A stretch of DNA of 64,000 nucleotides from Gymnogyps californianus (lineage: Eukaryota; Chordata; Aves; Accipitriformes; Cathartidae): NCBI RefSeq assembly GCF_018139145.2, contig NC_059474.1, positions 42,240,344-42,304,343 of the forward strand, written 5' to 3'. Positions 48,757-63,279 of this stretch are shown here, in pieces. The notes below the pieces were generated by a model. That model did no database searches. It saw nothing but the letters and a program-made list of their open reading frames with translations, and was not told the origin of the DNA. Positions within the stretch are counted from its first letter, which is position 1. Every line of letters starts with the position of its first letter. The position numbers and the translations under genes were made by a program.

Positions 48757-51700
48757 AAAGCTCACATAAAGGACTGAAAACATCTTTCATGTCTCTAGGC
48801 AGACACTGAACTGGTCAAGCTGTGAAGTTCCTTTTTCCCAAGAGCTGGATGATCTTGGATTCTCCTCCAGGCACTTCCATGAGAGCACACATGTCACTCA
48901 CTGCATTTTCTGGAGAAAATGGTTGTCTGACTACCAGAAGCATTTTCTGAGACTGTGTATTATAGCCATTGCTTTCCTGGTCCAAAGTAACAGAAGAAAA
49001 GCAGAAACTCTAGTTCATCAAAACTGACTCCTCTGATTTCCCATAGATGAACATACCTCACTTTAACCTTTGGCAGCCGATAACCAACCATTGCTTGGTT
49101 TTCAAGTAACGCTAGTTAAATCTGTCTGACTGCCTAGATGCCAGTCTGCTAAATAGCACCGTCTAAGTAAGTAAAATGACTAATAGCAACTACTTAAATT
49201 TTATGGAACAAATCATCTTTCACAAAACCAGGTGTTCACCAGAGAGCATTTTTAGGTGTACTTGTATGCCAAAATCCACTCTCCTGAGGAAGGTAATATG
49301 AGATAACTATCTATGTCTATGTGCTGATTCTCATTGGTGATATTTTAAACAAGAGTTTATGTACAGAGCAGTCAGCATGGAACTGTTATTGTGAAATTGA
49401 TAGCATACCCTTTTCAGTAAAACTACAGGCATAATAGTGAACCATTTATATTCCAGTAGTTGGCAGTTCAAATGCTCCTGTCTGCATTTCAAAGTCTAAA
49501 CCACCTGGTGTAATTCTTTTCTGTGTTAATTCTGGATGCAAATCAGCAATTAAAAGATCACTTTTACCAATACAGGACCCACAGCCTCAACACAATGCTG
49601 TGGCATTGCTGATGTTCGTACTACATGTAGTTTCCTAGGATCCTGTCTGAACTGGGGACAGAATAGGGTATGTGACATGTGCGAGAGGATCTCAGAAGGG
49701 TTTGCACATCAGGCACATCATATCCTCAGGCATCTTAGCACACAGGGCTCAGTATGTAGGCAGCATCATCCTTTATAGCTCAAATTTTAATGCAAGGCAT
49801 CATGAGATAATCCAGTCTTACCTGAAAGTAAATGAAAAAATAAAGACATTTCACTCAGCACTACCTGAATACTTTAAATAAAAGAGTGTTTGAGACAACT
49901 ACATAGCAAGCAAAGGGAAAGGCAGCCTTTCTGAAGGTTTTCTTTCCACAGAGGGGAAAAAAGATGGAGAGAGAAACTTTTGTGCGTCTTGTGTACAGAG
50001 CTGAAAAAGAAGAGGAAGAAGCCAGAAGCTGGAAGATTTTTCTCAGACACTCTGGGGAAAACTTCAAAAAATGCTGCAGAAAAAAAAGGCTTACATTTTT
50101 ACTGAAAAAAACCCACCCCAAAAACCCAAACCAAAAAATAAACTCCAACCTCCCCAGCACCTGAAGTTTAACAGGACAGTAGAAACACTGTAGGACTCCT
50201 GAAATATTGAAGAAAGTTTTTACTCAGAGGAAAAGTGAAATAGGAGGCTTACTGAAAGCTTGAGAGGAAAAGGATATTCTAGGACTGAGCCGAGACAAGA
50301 AATAAATTCTCCAAAAGAAATGAACCCAGGGAAGAAATGCATAAGAATGCAGATCTGAGCTGTGATATATCAACCAGGAAATTATATCAACCAAACTTAT
50401 AAATTTAACCATTGCCATAAGAAACATCATACCCAGAAGCAGCCTGTGACCTCCTCATTCCTCATGTTCTTTTCAAGCCAGCTGTGGGTGCAAAGACATA
50501 CAGTCTCAATACTGATCCTAAGGCATCCTCTAACCTGTTACTATTAGCCATCTAGGTAGAGGACATTTGTATTCATAACTTGAATTCTTCCAGAAAGGAT
50601 AGTGACAATCTAGCCTAAAATATTCCTTGCCCATACTGAAAGGATTTGATGAATGTTTGCAAATGCTTCAAGCACTGTTTTATTGTAAGATTAAATGCCT
50701 CTTATTTGGATGCTTACTCTTTTTGGGAGTCATATCTGCTTACACTTAACAAAATTATTCCTGTCAAGTCCAAGAACTCCATTTTCTGCTGGACTTGTTT
50801 GATCTCATCAGCACCTCCTAAGCAAGCTGCATTTCCTTGTGTTTTCACACACTCCAAAAACTCATTTTCAAAATTACTTCCTTATACATAACTATTCATT
50901 AGGATTTCTGAATCACTTACAGTAATCAACATTTTAGGAATAAAAGTATTCACCTATTAGAGAGGCATTTATTAACACCCTATGCAGTAGTAAACAATTA
51001 TAAAAGTCACCATAATGTAACATCAAAAAGGGTCCAGAACATTCTCTGTAAGTGGTGCTGCCTCAGAGATTTAAAAAAACTGGTGTCTCTGAAACCCACA
51101 AAAACACTCCTTCTAATCAGTGGGTCTTGGCTTTGGCCTGAAGTTAAATGCAAATGGAAATACCCCTTAACAAGAAAGAAAAGCACAACAAGAAAAAAGA
51201 AAAAAAGCTGTTACAGATAAAACATAACAAGGAAGAAAAAATAAAGATTAATTAATTTCACAAGGCTCTCATCTGTTCCTGAAACATATATATGTATACA
51301 GAGTACACAGATGGGTGGGGGGAAAAAAAAATCCATCCTTCTTTGAAACAAAAAAGCTCAGGAACAACTGTTGTTTCTGTACTTAGAGACCATTTCTCAT
51401 TTCTTGTCTCTCGTCTATAGAGAGAACTGACTCCACGTACTTATTGGAATAGCATTTACCTTACTCCTGCTAAAACAAGAGATCAGAGATAAGGCCATGA
51501 CTCTCGGACCCTTGTCCACGCCCTGTTAATATTTTGAAATCTCTTAAAGATCCAGCTTAGAGCAGTGCCTACCTGGCACGAACTACTCCATCCTTTTTTG
51601 TGAGTGTTGGGCTGGAGTTAGATCAGTGCTTTGGAAACTCTGTAGTGGAAATTTTGACTAATAAAGAACTGTTATTGTTCTTGAACCACTATTTTCATCA

Positions 51701-54700
51701 ATATTCATTTCACCATCAGACAGCACATCTTTACTATTGGGGAGGCTTCAGGGTTGAATCATACTTAGAAGTCTGGCATTAACAGTAATTATGGCGGAAA
51801 TAATTACCTTTTAACTAGAATCTCACGAGAAACACAAAATTTGATTCTGTACTTCACCCATTTAAAAAGCTTCACAGTGTTTGGAATCAACGTTTCAGTT
51901 CAGGGCCATCTCTATTTTAGCCACCAATTTGCATAAATATATATAATAAAGATGAATATAATTGTAATTAAAATTAGATAAAAAAACCTGGGTTGTTCTA
52001 ATAATTGTAATAGCCATGCTCTATGGATGTTATTGAAAATTGAAAATATGAACAATAACAAAAAATGTGGCCCTATAGTAGTTTGGGAACCTTTCTAAAA
52101 GTTGGTAGACGTGCACAAAATGATTGACCCTTTCTCAAAGACGTCCTTGAGTGCTGAATGTAGCAAAGAGGAAAAGCAGATACATTATGCCATCTGAATG
52201 CATTCCATACAGTGCTGAACCAATAAGAGCATCCTTGCATTGCAGCAAATTACAATATTGTGCTAAAGCAAACCCGGGTCTAACAAGAAAGGCTACAGCT
52301 ACACGCCTTTTAAAAACTTCTAAACATTTCATTGACCTTACTGTATTTTCCCCATTAGCTTAGCAACAAGCTCTCTTACTGGATGTGTACTACTTGACAC
52401 ACAACCTTTGGTGTAACTCTAAATTTCTTCTTCTTCATTTAAAGTTAGCATTTCCCATAAACTACGCATCAAAATTCTCCAAGGATGGACACTTAGAGCA
52501 GAATAGGTGAATATTTTGTATAGTAATTTGTTGTCCTGATGAATTTTGATCATGTAACAAGTTAATTTCTATTTGGTGCAAGTGACGTAAATACTCCACA
52601 TAACCTGGAAGGGTTTCAATACCAAATCCAATCTGTTACAGGAGAACTAGAGTAGAGCAGAAATATTGCGAGGCCAGTGCCATCCAGAAGATACAGCTTT
52701 CTAGAAGGCAGTGTATCTAAAAACTGCTGAAGCACATGGTACTAAAACGAATGAAAAGTGCATGCGGTTTCCTGTATTTCAAATCCTATCATTTGATGAA
52801 ATATTGTATAGGAATTTTTAATGTCCTGTAGTACTATTAGCAGGATTTTCTAATTATCAGTAGGCCTTAAATCTATCTCTGGACAGGGTAAACATTTTTT
52901 TTATATGAACAAGTTCACATTTAATTAGTTTATTGCATGTGTTCACTTTATTTTTCTGTATAATTAATCCTGTACTTATTTTTTTTCATATCAGCACATT
53001 TCAGTGTTAAGCTGCTATTTATAATGAGTCTGAATTATGTCTTGATTTGGTTCCTTCCATTTATATGTGCACTCCTTATTAAAAAATAATATTATGGTCA
53101 TTTCAATTTTTGTTCTAATTTCTGGCACAACTCCAAAATAACAATTTATAAAACACTAAATGTATTACACATTTTGAACTTAGGTAAATGATACTAAGGA
53201 AATACAATTATGTACACTAAGTGTCCATTTGCTCACATAAAAAATCCATCACATCATTCGTCACTACTGGAAATGCCTCTTCCAGAGAAAAATCCTGCCC
53301 TTACTTGAAACCAGTGCTAGTTTTCAGTGTGTGCAGAATTAGCAATTTCTGAGAGGCAGTTCTCGGCCTCCTGCACAAAAGTGATGCTGAAGGTCGTGTT
53401 TGAAATTTCTTAGCACAGTTGTGTACACACTTGGATTCAGTAGGTAAATCCTCTACAAAGCTAATAGAACAAGACTTAGCATTTTGCACTGACAAATTCA
53501 GTGTGAGTTTTTCCAATTCACCTTCTACAAAATACTTCCACTCTAATTCAGAAGTTGGTCTGATAGTATGTTACCAAAGTTCCTGCATATTTTTCTTTCT
53601 TTTTTTTTTTAAGACAGTATGGCAAGCGTGTTAAAAGGGATGAACAGGAATTCTGTGGCATGGTCAGGTAGAAAAGAGAGACAAGAGTCTCAAATATACT
53701 AAGCCAGATCTCAGAATGTGTAGTTCCTACGTTTTGCACTGTATTTGCAACAACATTAAAAATACTTACCGGGTGTTTTCCTGGCTCAGCTGAAGTCAGT
53801 GAAAGTTTTACCCTCAAATATGCTGGAACTGGAATCCTTACTCATTGCATTATTATTCCAGATCTCACACTCAGCACAAAGCAGGCATTTGAAATAACAT
53901 CACCAAACTTCATACCAGAATCTGATGATTTCATGAACACTAGACAGTTGTGATCCATGTTTCTGCTCTGGCTTCTGCAGCTTCAGTTTCAACCACATTG
54001 ACTTTCAGAGTGTGAAGATCCTTCAGTTGCCTTTGTTTACTCTGTACGTGACAAACCCCAAGGTTCTTAAAACTTCATCTAAAAACTGAATTCAATAGCC
54101 TTTACAGTTCCTTAATTTTCTCTGAAATATAATTATTAATATTAGACATAAATTTATAGGGAGCTACCATCTAAGAACTATCATTTGTATTTACTTGAAT
54201 TTATTTTCTTGCTCGCATGAAATACAAGATAACCACCAGTTATTCTTAATGCCACATTTACAAAACCTCTCTTGCACACTGCCAGTGAAGCCTGTGGTTA
54301 AGTCAGCCTGTTGTACACCAGTGATCAGTTCCTTTTGTCATTCTGAAACACTATTTCAATGCTGAAAGCAGATAATTTGAATTTATAAATGGTAAAATCT
54401 CTGAGGTTTGAATAGGCTTAGATCTGCTCTTCCCAGATGTCTTCTTTACTGGCTTAGAAAGAGAGTTTTTGTGATTCTGAATCATAAATCACAGTCTTGT
54501 TTAAAGTAGACCTACTATTTTGGGGGAGTACAATAACACTCTGACTGACATGTTAATAGATGGTTTTACATGTTGGCTCCATTGTCCACTGTTTAAGATA
54601 AGGCAACTCACACTGAGATTTTTTTTTGTTCTCAGCAGATTATAAATAAACCCAGAATGAATGTGAATGCTAAAAGGAAACTGCTTGTACCATTTAGGTT

Positions 54701-57278
54701 TGAAATGCAGAAGTAAATACATGGAATTTACATTTTATCAAACCTCCACTAGAATCATTTTTATCAGTATTGAAGATATTCTGAAAAGCAAGAAGCCTGA
54801 TAGTGAATGCCTGACATTAATGTAATCAAACCTTATTTAATTAAGTCATTTTGTAATAAATTAAAAAACAAAAACAAACAAAAAAAACCCCAGAAAACCG
54901 TGTGCTTAATCTTATTGTAATTTAGAGCTTGAATTCCTGTCCTGATGTGGCGCAAAACTTGGACAGAGGAGTGGGCAGATACATTCAAAAGCACAGGTAA
55001 AAGGAAATTTCTTTGCCTTGCCTGAGTAATCCATAGTGGCTGCTGTAATACAATGGACAGGCAATTATCCAATTCTTGTCATGATCAGGGAGGAGGAAGA
55101 CCCTTGAAGCTTATTAAGATCTTCATTCCTCTGCATGCTGATGCACGAAGAAGACAGGAAGTTAGGTGCAGATTTACTATGGAAGATGAAGGCAAAGACA
55201 GCAGCAGCCTCCTGGTGAGTTCTGCCTAGTATGGAGCATCCCTCCACTTGTGTGGTGTGATTTCAATGCCTCAGCCCTCCCGCTCCTGCCTCCCCCCCAC
55301 TCCCAATTCCCACCTTTCATACTTGGTACATAACCTTTGAAAATTTCTGGTCTTCCTTTCCTTGGCCAGGACCTTCCCAGATGCAACAAAGACAAGCAGT
55401 ATTTTCCTCCACTTAGACCAAACTGTACTTTGATATCTAAAGAAAATAAGGATAGATAATCTGTAATAAACATGGAAGAAAACTGTACCTTTGTATTGCA
55501 TGGCTGTCAAGCCACTCACAGACAACAGGAAAGATGTACTGGTCAAAGATACATATGTCTAAGGTTTATCTGAAAATGGTAACTCTGGCCAACTTGCTAT
55601 CAGGTTTTCAGAAGAGAGATCAATACTTCTGTAACTAATTAATTATTAAAATTTATTTTAGATTAGATGGGAGATTTACTCTTACCTGATATGAGAGTCC
55701 TCAGGTTTATACATTACAGGGACAAGGAGGGTGAGATACATATATTATCTCTTTATTAGTTTTTAAATTCCCTGCTAGATTTGCCAAAGGGTTTCACTGT
55801 CACTAACACTGACACTAATTTCACTAAATATTCTTCCAGTGCAAAGCTAGACGATAAGCAACTCATTTGCAATAACTCACTGATCTATATTACAGCTGTC
55901 AGGTGCTGCTGAAATTATAGTAACACCAGACAAAGACGTTGCCAAAAGTATCCAAATCTGATATTTTAACTCCTGATACATAAGACGTATCTCCAACACT
56001 TTGAGCCTACCATGGCATAAATTTTTGATCACTTAAAAAGAATTTTGACTATTAGTCTTATTCCACTATAGATGATGGAGTGAGCAATTCAAATTCTCTG
56101 CTGAATTGTTCCAAGTTGTTTGGCCTTCAGCCAGAAATGACAGCAGCCCTTTGATTTGCACATCCCGTTACCTGTCTGCCATAAAAGACACAGTTTTAGA
56201 AACATTCAAAGTCAACTTTCTTCTGAGCATCCAAGCAGCCATAATAGGACAGAGGATATCATCACTACACCAGTGAGCAGCTGAAGCTATTACACAGTGC
56301 CTGGTGTTTGCCTGTTGAAATATAACATAGTTAATGTGACATAACTTTTTGTAATACAGCCATGCTATACATCAGTTGGAGTTTGAATCAGCTGAGCAAG
56401 GTGGAAAATTAGTACCTTGGGGCTCAGATTTAGGGAGAATAAATTTCATCCCATTTTCTTAACATTTCTGGTAGTCTGGGCATCCTAGAAGGACAAGGGG
56501 TATTAATAAACAAACTAGACACTTGGATGGAATATCATATGATTCAAGACAAGACTATTTACTATTCTAACTGATTCCCATTCCCTTTCTGCACCTATTC
56601 TTATTCCCTCAAAAACTCCCAACCAAACAATCAAAAAACCCCCCAAACAGAACAAAAAGCCCCAACCCTAAAGCTCAGAATCACAGGAAATTAGGATAGA
56701 AGAGACAGAACTGTTTGGCTGGATAAGATCAAATTTCAGTGTCTCCAAGATTCCCTGTTGCAGGTGCACACTGCCAGACAATTCCTACCATTAGGAATCA
56801 GGACAGAGGGTAAGGAATAACTGGATCAGCTATAAGCAAGAAAGGGGAAAATATCAAATATTTACAGAAGTATGGTGGCTGAGAACTGGATGCTTATACA
56901 TTACTGAAGTTACCATGCAATACTTGTCAATCAGCAATCACATTGCATTGAAGTGCAACATGGGTCTAATTTATTCACTGTTTGAGCTCTGACTGATCTG
57001 TGTGTTGCATAAAATTAATCTTTGCAAGACCCCCAAAACTTGTTAGTGAGCTATTGCAAGAGTTACCACAATGCTCCCAAAACAGAATTTTTCTATAATT
57101 GAAATATTTACTATACGTTCTGAGAGTTTGTGTCATAATTATGAAGGTTGAGACATGCTCACATATAACCTTTGACAGAATGATAGGAATAAAAAGGCTT
57201 GCAAATACCAGTAAGATTGACTGATACAGGCAAACATATTATTATTGGATTTTTCTCTGCTTTGCTGAACTTCAATTT
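48757..57278. other. AT-rich non-coding stretch
   Basis: This is the longest stretch without a recognised feature. It holds A/C-rich low-complexity patches at about 50080-50150, 54857-54895 and 56610-56670, and a C-rich patch at 55288-55310. Frames of 60-99 codons (for example minus 49861-50160 and minus 55177-55546) have no recognisable family. No tRNA, snRNA or known microRNA was seen. Confidence 0.6.
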
Positions 57279-57581
57279 TTGACATTAGTAAATGACATTT
57301 GTTTGGATATGAATGAATCATCTGTAACTGAATTATTGGTATTTCTCTTAGGTTATATAACAAAAATAGCTGGAGTTTTTGTTGACAGACTGTTTAAAGA
57401 ATGTGATAATGTCAAAAAACCAACTGAATATAGAAAATACTTTCTGTGCTCCGTACAGGCCATACCTGGCTACAGTACTCACAGACTTGTTGCTAGAAGT
57501 GATGAGGTGGTTCTGGGAAACACTGCAGTGATCAAACATGTTAGGTATTGTTGTTGTACTAAACCACTGACCATATACTAA
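57279..57581 (+). other. Unassigned open frame, 100 codons
   Basis: The frame starts at a TTG and runs 100 codons to TAA. A splice-acceptor-like TTTCTCTTAG ends at 57354. The translation has a mixed, soluble-protein-like composition with many charged residues and frequent G-starting codons, unlike the low-complexity frames around it. No domain is recognised. It may be a lineage-specific exon or an old coding fragment, but a chance frame remains most likely. Confidence 0.15.
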
Positions 57582-58611
57582 TACAAAAATATTGCTACAC
57601 TGAAGATTCTTTTTTGGCTATAACATTGTATTAATGTACTGGTAAATAATAACAAAAAAATTCCCTGTATGTGTTCCATTCCCATTTAAGTCCTGTCTCA
57701 AAGGGTAAAGGAAAACATATTTTTAACTTCTAGTGTAAATATTTTATTACATTTGTTAATTCAAACCACAAGATTTCTGTCAAAAATAACCATTTCTAAT
57801 TAAGCTCTGGAAGTGATTTCTGCAGAAGCTATGTTTATCTGCTATAATGTTATGGATACTTATTTTATGGTTCTTGGGTTCCTCTAGGCTATCAATTTAT
57901 ATAAACGAGTTGCATTTTTTTTCCAAGTGGTCATTGCTAACTGTTGTTCCTGTATGACATAATATTTTTGCGATGATATAATTTCAAAGTTTAGTGTATT
58001 TTCAAAAAATAGTTATATGAAAATATACAATTAAATGCAAAATGAAAAAAAGCCAAGTATAATCTATTTTCTCATCTTCATTTTTAAACATTTTGTTTGT
58101 TAAAAAAAACCAAAAACCAAAATAAGGTAGCTATAATATAATCTTGAGCAGTATTTTTTTCTTTCAAATGCAAGGTTTCTTACAAAAGCAAAAGGCAGAA
58201 AAACAGTCACTTACTTGACTTGTTACTAGATCCTCAAAGACCTTTCCAACCCCAGCCTAATAAGTGTGAAGCTTCTCTCCTTGTAGCCAATAACTGAAAA
58301 GAAACAGAGCTGCTTATCTTTGTATTTATTATACTAGTATAATCAAAGTAAGTTATTTGCTACTTAAGGTTTGTCACTGTTGAATGACAGCATAAACGGT
58401 ATGGAATTTTTTTACAAGAAGTGAAATTTGGGCAAAATTCTGAAGCTTCCCATTCCCAAAGAATTCTGAATAGATACATTTTGGCATGATTTACTGATTT
58501 TAAAATGATTTTTAAGAAGCGGAGCTAAAAATGTTTGAATTACTTCAATAGTTCTATTTGATGATTGAGAAGTTCACTTTAATATACGAAAATCACAACG
58601 AAAAATTATGA
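57582..58611. other. AT-rich non-coding stretch
   Basis: Nothing was recognised beyond short A- and T-runs. Confidence 0.6.
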
Positions 58612-58616
58612 CTTCT

Positions 58617-59222
58617 TGTCCTGGTTTCGGCTGGGACAGAGTTAACTTTCTTCTTAGTAGCTGGTACAGTGCTGTGTTTTGGATTTAGTGTGAGACTAAT
58701 ATTGATAACATGCTCATGGTTTAGTTGTTGCTAAGTAGCGCTTATCCTAAGTGAAGGATTTTTCAGTTTCCCATGCTCTGCCAGCAAGCAGGTGTGCAAG
58801 AAGCTGGGAGGGAGCAGAGCCAGGGCAGCTGACCTGAACTAGCCAAAGGGGTATTCCATACCATGGAACGTCATGCCCAGTATATAAACAGGGGGGAGTT
58901 GGCCAGGAGGGAAGGATCGCAGCTCTGGCATCGGTCATTGGGTGGTGAACAATTGCATTGTGCATCACTGTTTCCCCCCTCCCCCCTTTTTTTGTTATAT
59001 TCCTTTTCATTACTATTATTATTATTATTATTATTATATTTCATTATTATTATCATTAATTTTATATTTTACTTTAGTTATTAAACTGTTCTTATCTCAA
59101 CCCATGAATTCTGCCTTCTTTCCCGATTCTCCTCCCCATCCCACCAGGAGCAGGGGGAGGGGGATGGGGGGCGAGGGAGCGGCTGTGTGGTGCTTGGCTT
59201 CTGACTGAGGTTAACCACGACA
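58617..59222 (+). mobile_element. Solo ERV LTR, family B (606 bp)
   Basis: Begins TGTCCTGGTTTCGG and ends CCACGACA. The flanks are CTTCT (58612-58616) and CATCT (59223-59227), a 5-bp duplication with one change. It has a kappa-B-like GGGGTATTCC at 58848-58857, a TATA box TATATAAA at 58881-58888, an ATT microsatellite at 59014-59037 and ATTAAA at 59080-59085. It is a solo LTR. The 87-codon minus frame and the 73- and 88-codon plus frames over it are by-products of its sequence. Confidence 0.95.
59014..59037 (+). repeat. (TAT)n microsatellite inside family B LTR
   Basis: About eight trinucleotide units of TAT/ATT lie between the TATA box and the polyadenylation signal. The corresponding stretches in the other copies (about 13447-13480, and 62825-62870 on the minus strand) are ATT-rich but interrupted and of different length. 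Confidence 0.9.
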
Positions 59223-59227
59223 CATCT

Positions 59228-62200
59228 AAAGTAGCATTTTCACTAAGAATTAGAAAAATGTATACAGACATGGTAAACCTCTTAAAAATAGAAAAATCTA
59301 AATACTTTTTTTTTAAATTAAAAACCCTGTATTTTGAAAAATAACATTTTTCATTGGGAAAAAAAATCCTGTGTAAATTTTTGATTGACTATAGTCACTT
59401 TTTAAAATAGAACCCTTCAAAATGCTCTATTTTGTCAGTGGAAAAACCAGAAAAATCGCTTACGTTTGTGAGAAAGCTTAAGTTTAAAATATTATACATT
59501 AAAACTGATCACAGAGAATTGATTTTGCTCCTTCTAAACTCAGGGGTATTTTTAAGAACTTTTATGGTATTTAGAGACTTCTTACAGATACCTAGTACTG
59601 GACAAGTAGTTTTGCTAATCTGCCAGTTAGAAAAAAATAATCATCTCTGTCATAAAATGAAAAGACTAGATAGGCCTATTCCAACACTTACAAAATTCAG
59701 TCTGTGTGGTGTCAGCATATATTAACAAGAGGATTATGTCTTGGCTATGTATACATTTGGATCCAGATACAAACAAATAATGCGGTTGCTCTTTTGACTG
59801 ATCCACGGAGCCAGGGAGATGAACATCCGTGAACCAAAGGACTGCCAGTAGCACTGAACACTGAAGGCAGCAGACCACGCGACTGGTGCACACAAATGCT
59901 GCATACCGTTTCCATGTTCTCTTGCCTGTTCACTTCTGCTGACACTATGAACTACTACTATGAACTTCCAACGGATGGCAGGATTTTCTACTCGATTGCT
60001 TAAACCAATTAAGATAATTTGTTATGTGCTGAGCTTCAAGTGTTTGGTTATTACAAAATTCAGAAAACCACTACCTTTTCACTTATGGAATAGACACCAT
60101 TAATACCTCACCTGTTACAAGCTGTACGTTATGATATCAGCTTGATAGAAGTCTATACATACACTATTATTTTCAGGCTGTGCAACAGTTGGTGGGGGTT
60201 TTATTCTTCTTTTATCTTTTTAGGAACCTGCCAGCAGCATCAGACAAAATACAGACAGATGGTGCTTGTTGCCCAGCATGAAACTTGCTGACAGTCATTG
60301 CAAGAAGTCCAAAGCCCATGTATTAAGTTACTGACAATGCTTTTGTAGCACCTTTTTACATGAGAAGGTTTCTGATTCCAAGAACAGGCTCATTCCAAGT
60401 GTTTACTAGAACATTGTAGCAGAAATGCTCTGCACCCTTTTTTCTCTACATCACGCTCCAGATGAGCTAATGCTACAATCATCTTTAGAGATCTTATCCA
60501 TTTGCTGGTGAGTTTGCTCTTTGAAACAGTGAGAAAGATGGTCATTTCTTTCTATCACTCCAAGAAAAATCAAGGCGAGGTGATGGTTAAGACTTTAAAA
60601 TAAATATGACAAACATACATATACAGTGATGACTGCTTTCCTGAAATGAGCCTATATTTTTTAGGAATATGACAAACTAAAATTCTATTTGACACATACT
60701 ATAATAACATAAGATATAAAGATAAATTATGTTTCCTGCAGTATGCAATATATCTCAAAGCGCAGTAAATTTCAATAAATTGCAACATATCTGTACACAT
60801 TCTTTTTTCCAGTATGTGATGAAATGCTATATTTTTTCAACTTCGTTCAATTTTCTCTAGGTTGCTACCAATAAATTGATTAAATAAACATCTATGCTGT
60901 AAATAAAATACTGGTACTGTATTCACTGTTGTTTTGTGATGGAAAACAATTTGTTTTACTTCCATTTCCCCACCCCCAGATCAGCATGCAATACAATATT
61001 TAGGCTGTCAGTACAAAATCAGTGAAGTAGGTTTAGACAGTTTTCAGTGCAATCTCAGTTCCAAGATATACTTTTTGTTAGTGTTTACGCAGGTTTTGGA
61101 TGACTGAATTAATTCTATTAGTTAAATATGAACAACATTATTTAAACATGACCTCTCTTCCTGAAACTGTAAACAAAACTCAGCTTGTTTCAACATTAAA
61201 CTAAACAATAACAGCATGTTGTATTTACCATGTAAGGCCATCCTTAATGTTTATACAACTTCTATTATAATGAGGCTCTAATCCTGACTGGAGCCACTAA
61301 ATGCTACTCAATAGAAAAAAAAGGAATAATGACTATATTAATTTTCTTTTTAGTAATCCATGGATCCACTAATTCAACCAGAACAGCTGGCATTCTTACT
61401 TCACTTATCAGCAAAAACTGAATAAGCAGACTGTTATAATGAGATCTCATGATATTAAAACATCATTAAAGTTATGGCAGTTACTGTTATGGGTATGCTG
61501 TAGAATAAAACATTTGAAAAACAAATTATGAACTAAACAATGCTCCATAAGATTACGGAATAAAGTACTTTCTGTGATACATCAATCAAGTAATAGTTAT
61601 TTTACTCTGAGGCTAGGAATCATTCTGCCATAAAGGGCACCTTACACAACTTTGAAGACTCCACAGCTTTTGTCACCTCTTTTTCCTTTTCCACACACTA
61701 AGGTTATGGACAATTTGCCTCCGCAAGACCAAGGCAAGTTTTCCTCACTTTTACTGCTGGGATATGAATAGCCAGTATAACTTTACCACACTGCTGCAGT
61801 AACTAGGGAACATTGTGGACTCAGTATATCATCATACAGTCTTTAGTATGATTAAAAGGGCTCTCCAGTTGTTTGCTATTTCATCCTAGAATACAAACAT
61901 TACTTTGTGCACTACAGTAAAAGATCATTTTTCCCAGTCTTTTCTGTATTTTATGTTCCTGCTGTTCCTTCTCTTCTGTAATATATAAAATATAAGTGCT
62001 ACTTTTCCCGAGTTGCTAAACATACTGATCAAATCATGGGGAGTTTTAATATCAAATATACTTCTCTGTATATTTCTATCTGATTTCTCATTGGTGCTTT
62101 TTCAGAAACCCCTTTGTAGGCCTGCTGTTCCTCACATTTTTAATGGGAAGATTTTTGTATCCAGAATTCTTTCCTCTTTGTGTTAAAAGGCCTGGGAGGT

Positions 62201-62665
62201 AGCTGCCTTCAGACAGCAAACAGATGGTTTCACGTCAGCTTGCATTTTTTTTCTCCCTTTCCTAATTGGTCATCAAAGGCCGACCAATGCCCAAATGGAG
62301 CATTACTGTTAATGCAACCTAAATATTTTTTATTTACACTCCACTATAAATAAAGTGGAGTAAACAAGATAGCATCGGATACTAAATCAATACTATTTTA
62401 CCATAGTCAAACTTCTCCAGTGTTCCCCAAAGAGACCATATGACTCATATGACTGCCTGGAAATACTTGTAAGCTCCAGAATTATGACATTTACATATAA
62501 AGACAGAGAAACAGAAAATTGAAAGTGCCGTAAGGGGAAAAAGAACTATCTTGATGAACAATATTTTCTTCCAATGACCTCAACAGCACTTAACAGTATA
62601 ATGCCCTCAGCATCTACATTAAAGCATCCTCATCCTTCATCTAATCATGAATTAGACTGAAGGTC
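59228..62665. other. AT-rich non-coding stretch
   Basis: No gene was recognised. A perfect 8-bp inverted repeat ACTCCACT/AGTGGAGT lies at about 62338-62361. Plus frame 59432-59725 (97 codons) has no family signature. Confidence 0.6.
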
Positions 62666-62670
62666 ATGAT

Positions 62671-63274
62671 TGTCGTGGTTTAACGCCAGCCAGCAACTAA
62701 GCACCATGTAGCCGCTCCCTCACTCTCCCCCCCCCACTCCCAGTGGGATGGGGAAGAGGATCAGAAAAAAGAAATAAAACTCGTGGGTTGAGATAAGAAC
62801 AGTTAAATAACTAAAGTAAAATAAAATATAATAATAATAACAATAATAAAATATAATAATATAATAATTGCAATGAAAATGAATATAACAAAAAAAGAGA
62901 GAGAAATAAAACCCAAGAAAATACAAGTGATGCATAATGCAATTGCTCACCACCCGCTGACCAATGCCAGAGCCGCGATCCACCCCTCCCAGCCAACTCC
63001 CCCGTTTATATACTGAGCATGACGTTCTATGGTATGGAATATCCCTTTGGCTAGTTCGGGTCAGCTGTCCTGGCTATGCTCCCTCCCAGCTTCTTGCACA
63101 CCTGCTTGCTGGCAGAGCATGGGAAACTGAAAAAATCCTTGACTTAGGATAAGCACTACTTAGCAACGACTAAAACATCAGTGCATTATCAACATTATTC
63201 TCACACTAAATCCAAAACACACCGTACCAGCTATTAAGAAGAAAATTAACTCTATCCCAGCTGAAACCAGGACA
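62671..63274 (-). mobile_element. Solo ERV LTR, family B (604 bp)
   Basis: On the minus strand it begins TGTCCTGGTTTCAG (at 63274) and ends AACCACGACA (at 62671). It is flanked by the perfect duplication ATGAT (62666-62670 and 63275-63279). The minus-strand kappa-B-like GGGATATTCC is at 63036-63045 and the TATA box at 63005-63012. The polyadenylation signal position reads ATTTAA, as in the copy at 13024. It is a solo LTR lying 3.4 kb from the plus-oriented copy at 58617. The 87-codon minus frame at 62720-62983 is low-complexity. Confidence 0.95.
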
Positions 63275-63279
63275 ATGAT

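Noticed and set aside
56670..56790. Second CR1 fragment suggested by CAGAATCACAGGA and following bases
   Set aside because: The resemblance to the CR1 3' region is limited to a few short words. No frame or longer match supports it.
13024..59222. Pairing two plus-oriented family B LTRs (13024 and 58617) as ends of one giant provirus
   Set aside because: Each has its own target duplication, and the 45 kb between holds no retroviral genes.
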